Origin: GCA-2862585 sp965661345
GTDB lineage: Bacteria > Bacteroidota > Bacteroidia > Flavobacteriales > UBA7312
DNA length: 53,214 bases
Reading direction: 5' to 3'
NCBI GenBank assembly: GCA_965661345.1
Contig: CBFIDK010000011.1
Span: 1-53,214, forward strand
This document shows positions 17,223 through 25,955 of this stretch, one piece after another (the first letter of the stretch is position 1; each line of letters begins with the position of its first letter). The position numbers and the translations under genes were made by a program. The notes beneath the pieces were generated by a model. That model was not told the DNA's origin. It ran no database searches and was given only the letters and a program-made list of their open reading frames with translations.

Positions 17223-18290
17223 ATGAAAAAGCACAATTTTAGCGCTGGACCTTGTATCTTACCCCAACAAGTTTTTGAAGAAGCATCTTCATCGATTTTA
17301 AACTTCAATAACCTTAACCTTTCTCTAATCGAAATTTCTCATAGAAGTGCCGATTTTGTTGCTGTTATGGACGAGGCAATACAACTAGTAAAAGAAACCT
17401 TAGAAGTTCCTTCTGGATATTCCGTTTTGTTTCTTCAAGGTGGTGCTAGTATGGAATTTTTAATGGTAGCTTATAACCTAATGAAGACGAATGGCAAAGC
17501 TGCTTATCTTGATACTGGAGTTTGGTCAACAAAAGCCATAAAAGAAGCTAAACTATTTGGTGAAACACAAATAGTAGCAAGTTCAAAAGATAAAAATTAC
17601 AATTACATCCCCAAAGACTACGCTATCCCATCAGATGCAAATTACTTTCACTGTACTTCAAACAACACCATTTTCGGTACACAAATGAAGAGCTTTCCAT
17701 CTACAGATGTTAGTGTAGTTTGTGATATGTCATCCGATATATTCAGTAGAAAAATTAATGTTTCTGATTTTGATTTGATTTATGCAGGAGCACAGAAAAA
17801 CCTTGGACCTGCAGGAACAACTTTAGTTATCGTCAAAGACGAAATTTTAGGGCAAACGGGAAGAACTATACCAACTATGTTGGATTATAGAACGCACATT
17901 GATAAGGAAAGTATGTTTAACACCCCTCCTGTTTTTCCAATCTACGTAAGTATGCTAACTCTCAGATGGTTGAAAGAAAATGGCGGCATAGATTGGGTAG
18001 AAAAAAGAAATAATCAAAAAGCAGAACTGCTGTATAACTTCATAGATTCAAGTTCTATTTTTGAAGGAAGCGCTGCTGTAGAAGACCGTTCATGCATGAA
18101 TGCAACATTTTTATTGACAAATGAATCACTGGAATCTGAATTTAATAAAATGTGCTTAGAAGGCGGAATAAACGGATTAAAAGGACACCGTTCGGTTGGT
18201 GGCTATAGAGCGTCTATGTACAACGCTTTGCCCTTAGAAAGTGTACAGACATTAGTAGAAATAATGAAAGAATTAGAACGAAAAGGATAA
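17223..18290 (+). CDS. serC: Phosphoserine aminotransferase
   Basis: PLP enzyme converting 3-phosphohydroxypyruvate and glutamate to phosphoserine; it may also serve the pyridoxal 5'-phosphate route. The 355-residue protein opens with NFSAGPCILP, has the QGGASMEF phosphate-binding segment, and the PLP lysine Lys192 in YAGAQKNLGPAG. It is followed immediately by serA with a TAATG overlap, so steps one and two of serine synthesis are translationally coupled. Length and motifs match the class IV aminotransferase family fully. Confidence 0.97.
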   Translation: MKKHNFSAGPCILPQQVFEEASSSILNFNNLNLSLIEISHRSADFVAVMDEAIQLVKETLEVPSGYSVLFLQGGASMEFLMVAYNLMKTNGKAAYLDTGVWSTKAIKEAKLFGETQIVASSKDKNYNYIPKDYAIPSDANYFHCTSNNTIFGTQMKSFPSTDVSVVCDMSSDIFSRKINVSDFDLIYAGAQKNLGPAGTTLVIVKDEILGQTGRTIPTMLDYRTHIDKESMFNTPPVFPIYVSMLTLRWLKENGGIDWVEKRNNQKAELLYNFIDSSSIFEGSAAVEDRSCMNATFLLTNESLESEFNKMCLEGGINGLKGHRSVGGYRASMYNALPLESVQTLVEIMKELERKG

Positions 18291-19246
18291 TGATAAAAGT
18301 ACTCGCAAACGACGGAATTTCTCAATCAGGAATAGATACTCTAGAAGCAGCTGGTTTTGAAGTAATTACTCAAAAAGTAGCTCAAGAACAATTAGCAAAC
18401 GTTATTAACGAAAAAGGTATAAATGTTTTGCTAGTCCGATCAGCTACCACTGCTAGAAAAGACTTAATAGATGCCTGCCCTAATTTAAAGCTGATTGGAC
18501 GTGGTGGCGTAGGAATGGATAATATTGATGTTAACTATGCAAAAAGCAAAGGATTAGAAGTCATCAATACTCCTGCCGCATCTTCTGAATCAGTAGCTGA
18601 ATTAGTATTCGCACATTTATTTAATCTTGTTCGATTTGTTTACGATTCGAACAGACTAATGCCACTAGAAGGTGACACTAAATTTAAAGACCTCAAAAAA
18701 GCCTATGCAAAAGGATCAGAATTAAAAGGTAAAAAACTAGGGATAATTGGTTTTGGAAGAATTGGTCAAGAAGTCGCTAAACGAGCTATCGGTTTAGGAA
18801 TGGAAGTAATTGCCAATGATAAATTCATAAAGGATGCAGAAATTGAACTTACCTTTTTCGATGGGCAAAAAACTACTTTTAACCTAAAGACAACCACCTT
18901 TGAAGAAGTACTAAAAAATAGTGACTTCCTTACTCTACACATTCCAAAAACTTCGGATAAAGCAGTTATTGGTAAAGAAGAATTTGAAATGATGAAAGAC
19001 GGTGTTGGTATAGTGAACGCAGCAAGAGGTGGAGTTATTGATGAAGACGCTCTTTTAGAGGCTTTAAATTCAGCTAAAGTTTCGGCTGCTGGTTTAGATG
19101 TATTTGACAATGAACCTACACCAAAAATTAAGTTGTTAATGCAACCAAATGTATCGCTAACGCCACACATTGGCGCGGCAACAAACGAAGCTCAAAACAG
19201 AATTGGTGTTGAATTAGCTGACAAGATTATATCTTATTTCAACTAA
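18290..19246 (+). CDS. serA: D-3-phosphoglycerate dehydrogenase (short form)
   Basis: Oxidises 3-phosphoglycerate to 3-phosphohydroxypyruvate with NAD. At 318 residues it has the substrate and NAD domains only and lacks the C-terminal ACT domain, so serine feedback through ACT is not expected. The nucleotide motif GFGRIG is at 154-159; the arginine and histidine active-site regions are in NAARGGVIDE and HIGAAT. It overlaps the serC stop by one base, which supports the serine-synthesis assignment over other D-2-hydroxyacid dehydrogenases. Confidence 0.93.
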   Translation: MIKVLANDGISQSGIDTLEAAGFEVITQKVAQEQLANVINEKGINVLLVRSATTARKDLIDACPNLKLIGRGGVGMDNIDVNYAKSKGLEVINTPAASSESVAELVFAHLFNLVRFVYDSNRLMPLEGDTKFKDLKKAYAKGSELKGKKLGIIGFGRIGQEVAKRAIGLGMEVIANDKFIKDAEIELTFFDGQKTTFNLKTTTFEEVLKNSDFLTLHIPKTSDKAVIGKEEFEMMKDGVGIVNAARGGVIDEDALLEALNSAKVSAAGLDVFDNEPTPKIKLLMQPNVSLTPHIGAATNEAQNRIGVELADKIISYFN

Positions 19247-19290
19247 TTTTTATACTTTCATCTTAGAGTCTTAAACAAATCATAAGTCGT

Positions 19291-20520
19291 ATGGCATCAG
19301 TAGTACCCTTTTGTGCAGTTCGACCTACTAGAGATAAAGTATCACTAGTAGCTACTCGATCATACCTATCTTACTCCGATGAAACACTTAATGAAAAATT
19401 AATTCATAACCCTTACACCTTTCTTCATATCATCAATCCAGATTTTTATGCTGAAAAAAAGGCCGCGAATTATTCTGAGAAGTTTGAAATGGTCAAAGCC
19501 AAATTTGAAGAATTTAAAAAACAGGGAATTTTCATTACCGATAATAAAAATCACTATTACATATATCAGAAAATTAAAGACGATGGGCAATCCTTCATAG
19601 GGGTAATTGGCGCATCAAGTGTAAAAGACTACATCAGTGGAAATATTAAAATTCATGAGCAAACCATTGAGAAAAGAGAACATTTATTTAAAAAGTATTT
19701 AGATATTACTGGTTTCAATGCAGAGGCCGTTTTGTTAACTTACCCTAATCATGAAACCATAGACCTCATTATTGAAGAGTATTCTAAGAAAAGAGCCGAA
19801 TACGAATTTACTACTACAAATAAGTCTTTACACAAACTTTGGTTAGTTGAAAATGATAAGGATATCTCTAATATTCAAAAAGCATTTGGAGAAGTAAAAA
19901 ATTTATACATCGCAGATGGTCATCATAGATTTGCTTCTTCAAGCTTGTTATTCAAAGAAAAAAATAACATAAACTCCACAAAAAGAGATTTTTGTATGAG
20001 TTATCTAATTGCTGAAAATCAATTGAAAATTATCAATTTTAATAGGTTAGTTAAAGATTTAAATGGCTACAGTGAAGATGAATTTTTAACATTAATTGAG
20101 GAAAAATATAGTATAAAAAAAGTAGATGCTGCTTTCCAACCAAAAGAAAGGGATGAAATCGGAATGTATCTTTCTAATCAATGGTATTCCTTAATAGCCA
20201 AAAGCGATTTTGTAAATAGAGAGGATTGTGTTGAAAAATTAGATCCTTCTATCCTATCTATAAATATTTTAGATCCGATTCTTGGAATTTCAGATCCTAG
20301 AAATGATAAACGCCTCTCCTTTATTGATGGTGGCGTCGATTTAAAAGAAATTGAGAATAAAGTGGACAGTAAAGAGTTTAGATTAGCATTTATTTTAAAA
20401 GCTGTAAATATTAGCCAACTTAAAGAAGTAGCTGACAAAGGGCTTTCTATGCCGCCAAAAAGCACCTACATTGAACCAAAATTAAGAAGTGGAATGCTAA
20501 TTTATAACCTCAATGATTAA
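19291..20520 (+). CDS. DUF1015 family protein
   Basis: A 409-residue cytoplasmic protein of the DUF1015 family, recognised by the opening VVPFCAVRPTRDKV and by LYIADGHHRFASS near 205-217, which resembles a ligand- or metal-binding site. The function is unsettled; linkage to serine or phosphoserine metabolism is suggested by the constant proximity to serA seen here, but this is inference. It follows serA after 44 nt and overlaps the start of yggS by one base. Confidence 0.88.
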   Translation: MASVVPFCAVRPTRDKVSLVATRSYLSYSDETLNEKLIHNPYTFLHIINPDFYAEKKAANYSEKFEMVKAKFEEFKKQGIFITDNKNHYYIYQKIKDDGQSFIGVIGASSVKDYISGNIKIHEQTIEKREHLFKKYLDITGFNAEAVLLTYPNHETIDLIIEEYSKKRAEYEFTTTNKSLHKLWLVENDKDISNIQKAFGEVKNLYIADGHHRFASSSLLFKEKNNINSTKRDFCMSYLIAENQLKIINFNRLVKDLNGYSEDEFLTLIEEKYSIKKVDAAFQPKERDEIGMYLSNQWYSLIAKSDFVNREDCVEKLDPSILSINILDPILGISDPRNDKRLSFIDGGVDLKEIENKVDSKEFRLAFILKAVNISQLKEVADKGLSMPPKSTYIEPKLRSGMLIYNLND

Positions 20521-21158
20521 TGTCGGTAAGAAATCAAATACTACATTATAAAAAACACTTAGCTGATAACGTTCATTTAGTAGCTGTCTCCAAGACAAAG
20601 CCAAATGATTTAATTTTAGAGGCTTATGAAGCCGGTCAACGAATATTTGGCGAGAATAAAGTACAAGAGTTAGTTGAAAAGGAACAATCCTTACCCAAAG
20701 ACATTGAATGGCATATGATTGGTCACCTTCAGACAAATAAGGTAAAATACATTGCCCCTTTTGTTAGTCTAATACATGCGGTTGATTCCATAAAACTCTT
20801 AGAAGAAATTAATAAAAGAGCTAAAAATAATAATAAAGTTATAAGATGCTTACTTCAGCTACACATCGCGAAAGAAAGCAGTAAATTTGGTTTGAATAAG
20901 GAAGGTATTTTAGAAATTCTTGAATCAAAATTCTCAAACGTTTCCATTGTTGGGTTAATGGGAATGGCAACTTTCACTTCAGATGAAAAACAGATAAGAG
21001 AAGAGTTTAAATACTTAAAAGGTTTTTACGACGAATTAAAAGAACAGCATCCCGGCTTTTCAATTCTTTCTATGGGGATGAGTGGCGATTACGACATTGC
21101 TATTGAAGAAGGAAGTAATATGGTTAGAATCGGCTCCTCAATTTTTGGCAGTAGATAA
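20520..21158 (+). CDS. yggS: YggS/PLPBP family pyridoxal-phosphate homeostasis protein
   Basis: PLP-binding single-domain TIM barrel of 212 residues; the family buffers PLP and affects amino-acid balance without a known catalytic reaction. Lys25 in VAVSKTKPN is the PLP lysine. Other family marks are FGENKVQEL, EWHMIGHLQTNK, LMGMATF and SMGMSGDYDIAIEEGSNMVRIG. It is short relative to the 220-240 usual for the family but lacks nothing essential. Last gene of the plus-strand serine cluster, ending one base before the convergent small gene. Confidence 0.95.
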   Translation: MSVRNQILHYKKHLADNVHLVAVSKTKPNDLILEAYEAGQRIFGENKVQELVEKEQSLPKDIEWHMIGHLQTNKVKYIAPFVSLIHAVDSIKLLEEINKRAKNNNKVIRCLLQLHIAKESSKFGLNKEGILEILESKFSNVSIVGLMGMATFTSDEKQIREEFKYLKGFYDELKEQHPGFSILSMGMSGDYDIAIEEGSNMVRIGSSIFGSR

Positions 21159-21159
21159 T

Positions 21160-21345
21160 TTACTTTTGAGGGCGAACCAATTCCCACATCTTCCCTACTT
21201 CAGAATTATTAGAACCTCGGTAAACCTGTCCAGTTTCTTCATCTATTAGAATCCACTTTGAAGGACATTTTGTAATGAGTTTTAACTCAACAGGCTTTTC
21301 TAATTCTTCAACTTCAATCTTATTTATTATTCGCACCTTCTTCAT
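21160..21345 (-). CDS. Small conserved-looking protein of unknown function
   Basis: A 61-residue acidic and basic-mixed protein with no membrane segment or signal peptide. It contains CPSKWILIDEETGQVYRG, a compact beta-hairpin-like segment with a single cysteine. I do not recognise a family. Coding is supported by its fitting exactly between yggS (1 nt) and the pirin promoter, and by codon use like its neighbours. It could instead be a fortuitous reading frame. Confidence 0.55.
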   Translation of the reverse strand: MKKVRIINKIEVEELEKPVELKLITKCPSKWILIDEETGQVYRGSNNSEVGKMWELVRPQK

Positions 21346-21370
21346 AGTAGATTATTAAAATGATTATTAA

Positions 21371-21378
21371 GATATTTG
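21371..21378 (+). promoter_or_regulatory. Near-consensus -7 element of pirin gene
   Basis: GATATTTG differs from TAnnTTTG at the first base and lies 24 nt before the chosen pirin ATG. It argues against a TTG start at 21376, which falls inside the element. Confidence 0.35.
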
Positions 21379-21402
21379 CACTTCACAAGTTTCAACAAAA
21401 AT

Positions 21403-22122
21403 ATGATAAATCTTTACACTAAATCTCAACAAGCCTATGGAGAATTCAATAATGGAGATATTATTGAAAATAAGCCGATTGGCTTTCCTCAAGATGGCGG
21501 AAAGTTAAGGGCGTATTCCAACTTGTTTTATTGGGCCCATGCTACGGCAAAAAAAGATAGTGTAATTGGCTTACACCCTCATAGAGGTTTCGAAATTATG
21601 TCTATTGTCATTGAAGGAGAAATAGTTCACTACGACACCTTACAAAACAAATGGATTCCACTTAATAAAGGAGATGTACAACTGATTCAATCAGGCAAAG
21701 GTATATCTCATGCTGAAGCATTGAAAAAAGACGCTTCAATATTTCAAATTTGGTTTAATCCGGATTTGAGAAAGACTCTTCAAGATGAAGCCAAATACAT
21801 TGATGTTCAAGGCAGTGATTTCCCTGTTGACGATAATAAAACTATAATAGTTGGTAACGGTTCGCCAATAAAACTCGAGTCTGAAGGTGTAGAAATTGAT
21901 ATAATCGCTTTTGAAAAAGGAAAATTTGAAATGAATTTTCTAGATGAAAACTACTATTCTATTTACATCATTGAAGGGGAACTAAAAAACGATGCAATGA
22001 AAGTCACTAAAGACGATTTTATGTTAATTGAAAATGAGACATCGTTAACAATGGAGGTCTTAATTAAAGGGAAGTTAATTTGTATTAAGTCCCCTACTAC
22101 AACTTCATATCCTACTTATTAA
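21403..22122 (+). CDS. Pirin family protein
   Basis: Bicupin metalloprotein of 239 residues. Family marks: HPHRGFE with His58 and His60, ISHAE with His103 and Glu105, which together form the metal site of the N-terminal cupin. The C-terminal cupin is weaker, as is typical. Some pirins act as quercetin dioxygenases, others as redox-sensing cofactors; the sequence does not decide. The ATG at 21403 is preferred to the upstream TTG because the TTG lies inside the probable promoter. A strong terminator follows, so it is monocistronic. Confidence 0.92.
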   Translation: MINLYTKSQQAYGEFNNGDIIENKPIGFPQDGGKLRAYSNLFYWAHATAKKDSVIGLHPHRGFEIMSIVIEGEIVHYDTLQNKWIPLNKGDVQLIQSGKGISHAEALKKDASIFQIWFNPDLRKTLQDEAKYIDVQGSDFPVDDNKTIIVGNGSPIKLESEGVEIDIIAFEKGKFEMNFLDENYYSIYIIEGELKNDAMKVTKDDFMLIENETSLTMEVLIKGKLICIKSPTTTSYPTY

Positions 22123-22125
22123 AAA

Positions 22126-22148
22126 AAAAGCCCCAAAACGGGGCTTTT
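22126..22148. terminator. Bidirectional intrinsic terminator between pirin gene and purC
   Basis: AAAAGCCCC and GGGGCTTTT pair around a 5-nt loop, with an A-run on the left and T-run on the right. It ends both the pirin transcript and the convergent phoH-purC transcript. Confidence 0.85.
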
Positions 22149-22151
22149 AAA

Positions 22152-23099
22152 TTATTGATTCAAGTAATCGTTGATGTTACTTTCAACTCTATTAAGTACA
22201 TCTGAAACGTCTTCTTTGACAAATTTGTCTCCCGTAATATGTTCAAATAACTCAATGTACCTTTCAGAAACAGAATTACAAAATTCAGGACTCATTTCAG
22301 GAATACTTTGTCCTTCTTTACCCTGAAAACCATTTTCAATAAGCCACTGCCTAACAAACTCTTTAGATAATTGTTTTTGGGCTTTACCGGCTTCTAAATT
22401 TTCTTGATAACCATCAATGTAAAAATACCTAGAGGAATCTGGTGTATGAATTTCATCTATCAACGTAATTGTTCCATTAGAATCTTTACCAAACTCATAC
22501 TTTGTATCTACTAATATCAAGCCTTTTTCTTTAGCAATTTCAGTACCTCTCTGGAAAAGTTCTTTAGTGTACTTCTCTAATAATACATAATCTTGTTCAG
22601 AAACTAAGCCTTGGGCTAAAATTTCATCTCTAGAAATATCCTCATCATGCCCCACCTCTGCTTTAGTAGTTGGAGTGATAATCGCTTCTTCAAACTTTTG
22701 ATTTTCAACCATTCCATCAGGCATTGGCACACCGCAAAGCATTCGTTTACCATCTCTGTATTCTCTCCATGCATGACCAGTTAGATAACCTCTAATGACC
22801 ATTTCTACCTTAAAAGGTTCACATCTTTTACCAACAGTTACTGAAGGGTCTGGAGTGGCCTCTTTCCAGTTAGGAACAATATCAGCAGTAGCATCTAAGA
22901 ATTTAGATGCTATTTGACTAAGTACCTGTCCTTTGTACGGAATACCTTGAGGCAATACATGATCAAATGCGGAAATTCTATCTGAAGCTATCATTACCAA
23001 TTGGTTTTCGCCGATTGAATAGACGTCTCTGACTTTACCTTTATAAAGGTGTGTTTGATTTGGAAAATTAAAATCTGTTTTAATAATTACATTACTCAT
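22152..23099 (-). CDS. purC: Phosphoribosylaminoimidazole-succinocarboxamide synthase
   Basis: SAICAR synthetase, which joins aspartate to CAIR with ATP in de novo purine synthesis. The 315-residue protein is the longer form known from Bacteroidetes and eukaryotes rather than the 240-residue enteric type. Signature segments: YKGKVRDVYSIG, MIASDRISAFDHVLP, VEMVIRGYLTGHAW and LILVDTKYEFG. It is translationally coupled to the upstream phoH gene by a 4-nt ATGA overlap, an association without an obvious metabolic reason. Confidence 0.96.
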   Translation of the reverse strand: MSNVIIKTDFNFPNQTHLYKGKVRDVYSIGENQLVMIASDRISAFDHVLPQGIPYKGQVLSQIASKFLDATADIVPNWKEATPDPSVTVGKRCEPFKVEMVIRGYLTGHAWREYRDGKRMLCGVPMPDGMVENQKFEEAIITPTTKAEVGHDEDISRDEILAQGLVSEQDYVLLEKYTKELFQRGTEIAKEKGLILVDTKYEFGKDSNGTITLIDEIHTPDSSRYFYIDGYQENLEAGKAQKQLSKEFVRQWLIENGFQGKEGQSIPEMSPEFCNSVSERYIELFEHITGDKFVKEDVSDVLNRVESNINDYLNQ

Positions 23100-24037
23100 T
23101 TTTGTTCTTGTTTTACTTTATACGCTTTAATAATTTTTTTAACTAATTCATGGCGGATAACATCCTTATCATCAAGTTTTATTACACTAATTCCATTTAC
23201 CCCTTTCAAAATATTCAGGGCTTCTAAAAGTCCTGAAGGCTGTTTAATGGGTAAATCAATCTGTGTTTCATCACCAGTAATAATAAACTTAGCAGCTTTA
23301 CCCATCCTCGTCAGAAACATTTTCATCTGTTGTTTGGTTGAGTTTTGCGCTTCATCTAATATCACAAATGCATTGTCCAATGTACGCCCTCTCATAAAAG
23401 CAAGGGGTGCAATTTCAATTGTTCTATTATCAATGTATTCATTCAGTTTTTCTGAGGGAATCATATCTCTTAGTGCATCGTAAAGAGGTTGTAAGTATGG
23501 GTCTAACTTTTCTTTTAAGTCTCCTGGTAGAAATCCTAAATTCTCACCAGCCTCTACCGCTGGTCTTGAAAGAATAATACGTTTTACTTCTTTATTTTTT
23601 AGGGCTTTTACAGCTATGGCAACAGCGGTATACGTTTTGCCTGTTCCTGCCGGGCCAACGGCAAAAATCATATCATTTTTTAAAGACTCTTCTACTATTT
23701 TTCTTTGGTTGGTAGTTCGGGCCTTAATGATTCTACCATGAGTACCATGAACGAGTATGTCGTTATTTCCTTCTAATACAACGCTATCTTCAAGAATTAT
23801 TCGTTCGATGTTACTATGGGTTAATCGTTGGTATTTAATGAAATGCGCCAACATCAAATTAAATTTAGATTCAAAATGGGTAACAGACTCCTCATCGCCA
23901 ATCAATTTAATCGTATTACCTCTAGCTACAACCTTAACTTTTGGAAAAAAATCAAGTATAAATAACAATGTTTTATTGTTAGTACCGTAAATATCAATAG
24001 GATTTACTCCCTTTAAATCTATAATTTTTTCACCCAT
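23096..24037 (-). CDS. PhoH family ATPase
   Basis: Cytoplasmic P-loop ATPase of the PhoH/PhoL type, 313 residues. Walker A GPAGTGKT is at 128-135, Walker B lies in AFVILDEAQNST, and an N-terminal KH-like segment covers residues 1-100. RNA binding and ribosome-related roles are known for relatives. It is first of a two-gene unit with purC. No strict TAnnTTTG element was found upstream; TATATTTA at about 24050 is the nearest match. Confidence 0.95.
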   Translation of the reverse strand: MGEKIIDLKGVNPIDIYGTNNKTLLFILDFFPKVKVVARGNTIKLIGDEESVTHFESKFNLMLAHFIKYQRLTHSNIERIILEDSVVLEGNNDILVHGTHGRIIKARTTNQRKIVEESLKNDMIFAVGPAGTGKTYTAVAIAVKALKNKEVKRIILSRPAVEAGENLGFLPGDLKEKLDPYLQPLYDALRDMIPSEKLNEYIDNRTIEIAPLAFMRGRTLDNAFVILDEAQNSTKQQMKMFLTRMGKAAKFIITGDETQIDLPIKQPSGLLEALNILKGVNGISVIKLDDKDVIRHELVKKIIKAYKVKQEQK

Positions 24038-24082
24038 TAACTGTACTTAAATATATATGTTCGAAACCATTAAATTTATACT

Positions 24083-24090
24083 TACTTTTG
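24083..24090 (+). promoter_or_regulatory. -7 promoter element of SAM hydroxide adenosyltransferase gene
   Basis: TACTTTTG matches TAnnTTTG; the leader to the ATG at 24145 would be about 50 nt. Confidence 0.45.
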
Positions 24091-24144
24091 AAGTGACAAA
24101 ATAACAACTTTTGTGATAAATATTTAGATTAATTTATCAACATT

Positions 24145-24933
24145 ATGCCAATAATTACACTTACCACAGACTTGGGAAATAGTGACCATTATGTTAGCGC
24201 AATTAAAGCTAATATATTAAGGCAACTAGAGTCTGTAAATATTATTGACATTAGCCATAACATCCCCACGTTCAACATCTTACACGCAGCATTTGTACTA
24301 AAAAATGTTTATAAAGAATTTCCACCTGGCAGTATTCATATTATAGGAGTAAATACTGAATCTAGTGAAATTACTCCTCATATTGCAGTGTATGCTGACG
24401 GACATTATTTTATTGGATCTGACAACGGATTATTTTCATTACTTCTAGACATAAAAGCAGATAAAATTGTTCAAATAACAACTTCAAGTGATTCGGACTA
24501 TGAAAACTTTGCTATAAAGGATGTTTTTGTAAAAGCTGCCTGCCATATTGCTCGAGGTGGCACTCTAGAACTAATTGGTTCAACCGTTGATGATTTCATA
24601 AATAAAAGCTCTAAACTGGTCGCTTTGCATGACAGGAATAGCATCAGAGGGTCCATCATCCATATTGACCATTATGGCAATGCTATTACTAACATTCATA
24701 AGCGTTTATTTAACGACGTTGCTAAAGGAAGAAAATTCTCAATTCACCTTGGCAATAAAGAGCATTATTCGCTGAATAGCATTAAAAAGAAATATAACGA
24801 AGTTCCATTAGGTGATGCTTTGGCAATGTTCATTTCTACTGGAAACCTAACAATATCGTTAAACATGGGGGCAGCTTCAACATTAATGGGGCTTGAAATA
24901 AATGACACTGTAAGAATAGAATTTTATGATTAA
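24145..24933 (+). CDS. SAM hydroxide adenosyltransferase (DUF62)
   Basis: Member of the fluorinase/chlorinase-like DUF62 family, whose non-halogenating members split SAM with hydroxide into adenosine and methionine. The 262-residue protein starts with LTTDLGNSDHYVSAIKANI, including the conserved Asp and aromatic residue of the SAM site, and has GSIIHIDHYGNAITNIH with the conserved histidines. It does not show the halogenase insertion loop as far as I can judge. It overlaps the next gene by 8 nt and heads a plus-strand run into gldF. Confidence 0.92.
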   Translation: MPIITLTTDLGNSDHYVSAIKANILRQLESVNIIDISHNIPTFNILHAAFVLKNVYKEFPPGSIHIIGVNTESSEITPHIAVYADGHYFIGSDNGLFSLLLDIKADKIVQITTSSDSDYENFAIKDVFVKAACHIARGGTLELIGSTVDDFINKSSKLVALHDRNSIRGSIIHIDHYGNAITNIHKRLFNDVAKGRKFSIHLGNKEHYSLNSIKKKYNEVPLGDALAMFISTGNLTISLNMGAASTLMGLEINDTVRIEFYD

Positions 24934-25213
24934 ACGAATAGTAAAGCTTGAAATAAAGCCCAATAAAATTGAGGAGTTTAAATCACAGTTTGATACTAAT
25001 AGAAATCAAATTTTATCGTTTAAGGGGTGTCATTCGGTACAATTATTGCAAGACATAAATAACGATTGTATTTTCTTTACTCACAGTTTATGGGAAACTG
25101 AAAATCATCTTAATTCATACAGAAATTCTGATTTTTTTAATTCCGTTTGGAGTAAAGTAAAATTACTGTTTAATAATAAGCCTTTGGCTTGGAGTCTAAT
25201 AGAGATTTTATAA
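24926..25213 (+). CDS. Antibiotic biosynthesis monooxygenase-like (ABM) domain protein
   Basis: A 95-residue protein with the small ferredoxin-like ABM fold: start MIKRIVKLEIKPNKIEEF, middle FKGCHSVQLLQD, and FFTHSLWETENHLNSYRNSDFF, as in putative quinol monooxygenases and heme-degrading relatives. The catalytic residues of those enzymes are not assignable here. The first eight bases overlap the SAM hydroxide adenosyltransferase gene. Gene order with gldF follows 10 nt after its stop. Confidence 0.8.
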   Translation: MIKRIVKLEIKPNKIEEFKSQFDTNRNQILSFKGCHSVQLLQDINNDCIFFTHSLWETENHLNSYRNSDFFNSVWSKVKLLFNNKPLAWSLIEIL

Positions 25214-25223
25214 TATTTGCCTA

Positions 25224-25955
25224 ATGATAGCATTATTAAAAAAAGAAATTAACACATTCTTTAGTCACGCCTCTGGGACTATTATTATTATTAGTTTTTT
25301 ATTGGCTAATAGTGCATTCCTTTGGATAATTTCTTCTGATTTCAATATTATTAATTCAGGATTCGCTCAAATGGATGGGCTGTTTAGCATCTCCCCATTT
25401 TTATTAATTATTTTCATTCCTGCACTAACAATGAGATTGTTTGCTGATGAATATAAAGAAGGAACTATTGAAAGACTCAAAACATTACCCATTTCTAATA
25501 CAAAACTAGTACTCTCAAAGTACTTTTCTGGGCTTATTGTTACACTAATGGCTATTGCTCCTACTCTAGTATATTTCTACAGTGTTCATCAACTTTCTGA
25601 CACTCCAGGCAATGTCGATTCTGCTGGTATATTTGGCTCATACATTGGGCTTATATTACTTTCAGCCTTATTTGTTTCAATTGGAGTATTTGCATCGTCA
25701 ACAACAAAAAATCAAATTACATCATTTCTAATAGCTATCATTATTTGTAGCTTTTTTTACTTTGGTTTCGATATCATCGCTAGTGAAATTTCAAATGGAA
25801 AAATAGAATTGGCCATTAATTATCTCGGTATAGATTACCATTACAACAGCCTCAGTAAAGGGGTAATTGACTGTAGAGACCTCATTTATTTTCTTTCTCT
25901 AATTGCTCTGTTTATTCAACTTACCATTCATTCTATTAGCAATAACAAAAGATGA
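25224..25955 (+). CDS. gldF: Gliding motility ABC transporter permease GldF
   Basis: Inner-membrane permease subunit of the Gld ABC transporter associated with Bacteroidetes gliding. The 243-residue protein has six hydrophobic segments and the ABC-2 type signature, with the PALTMRLFADEYKEGTIE sequence between the first two membrane segments characteristic of GldF/NosY relatives. It overlaps gldG by 4 nt (ATGA). The ATPase subunit gldA is not in this window. A near-consensus TAATATTTG lies just before the ATG and may provide a promoter of its own. Confidence 0.93.
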   Translation: MIALLKKEINTFFSHASGTIIIISFLLANSAFLWIISSDFNIINSGFAQMDGLFSISPFLLIIFIPALTMRLFADEYKEGTIERLKTLPISNTKLVLSKYFSGLIVTLMAIAPTLVYFYSVHQLSDTPGNVDSAGIFGSYIGLILLSALFVSIGVFASSTTKNQITSFLIAIIICSFFYFGFDIIASEISNGKIELAINYLGIDYHYNSLSKGVIDCRDLIYFLSLIALFIQLTIHSISNNKR

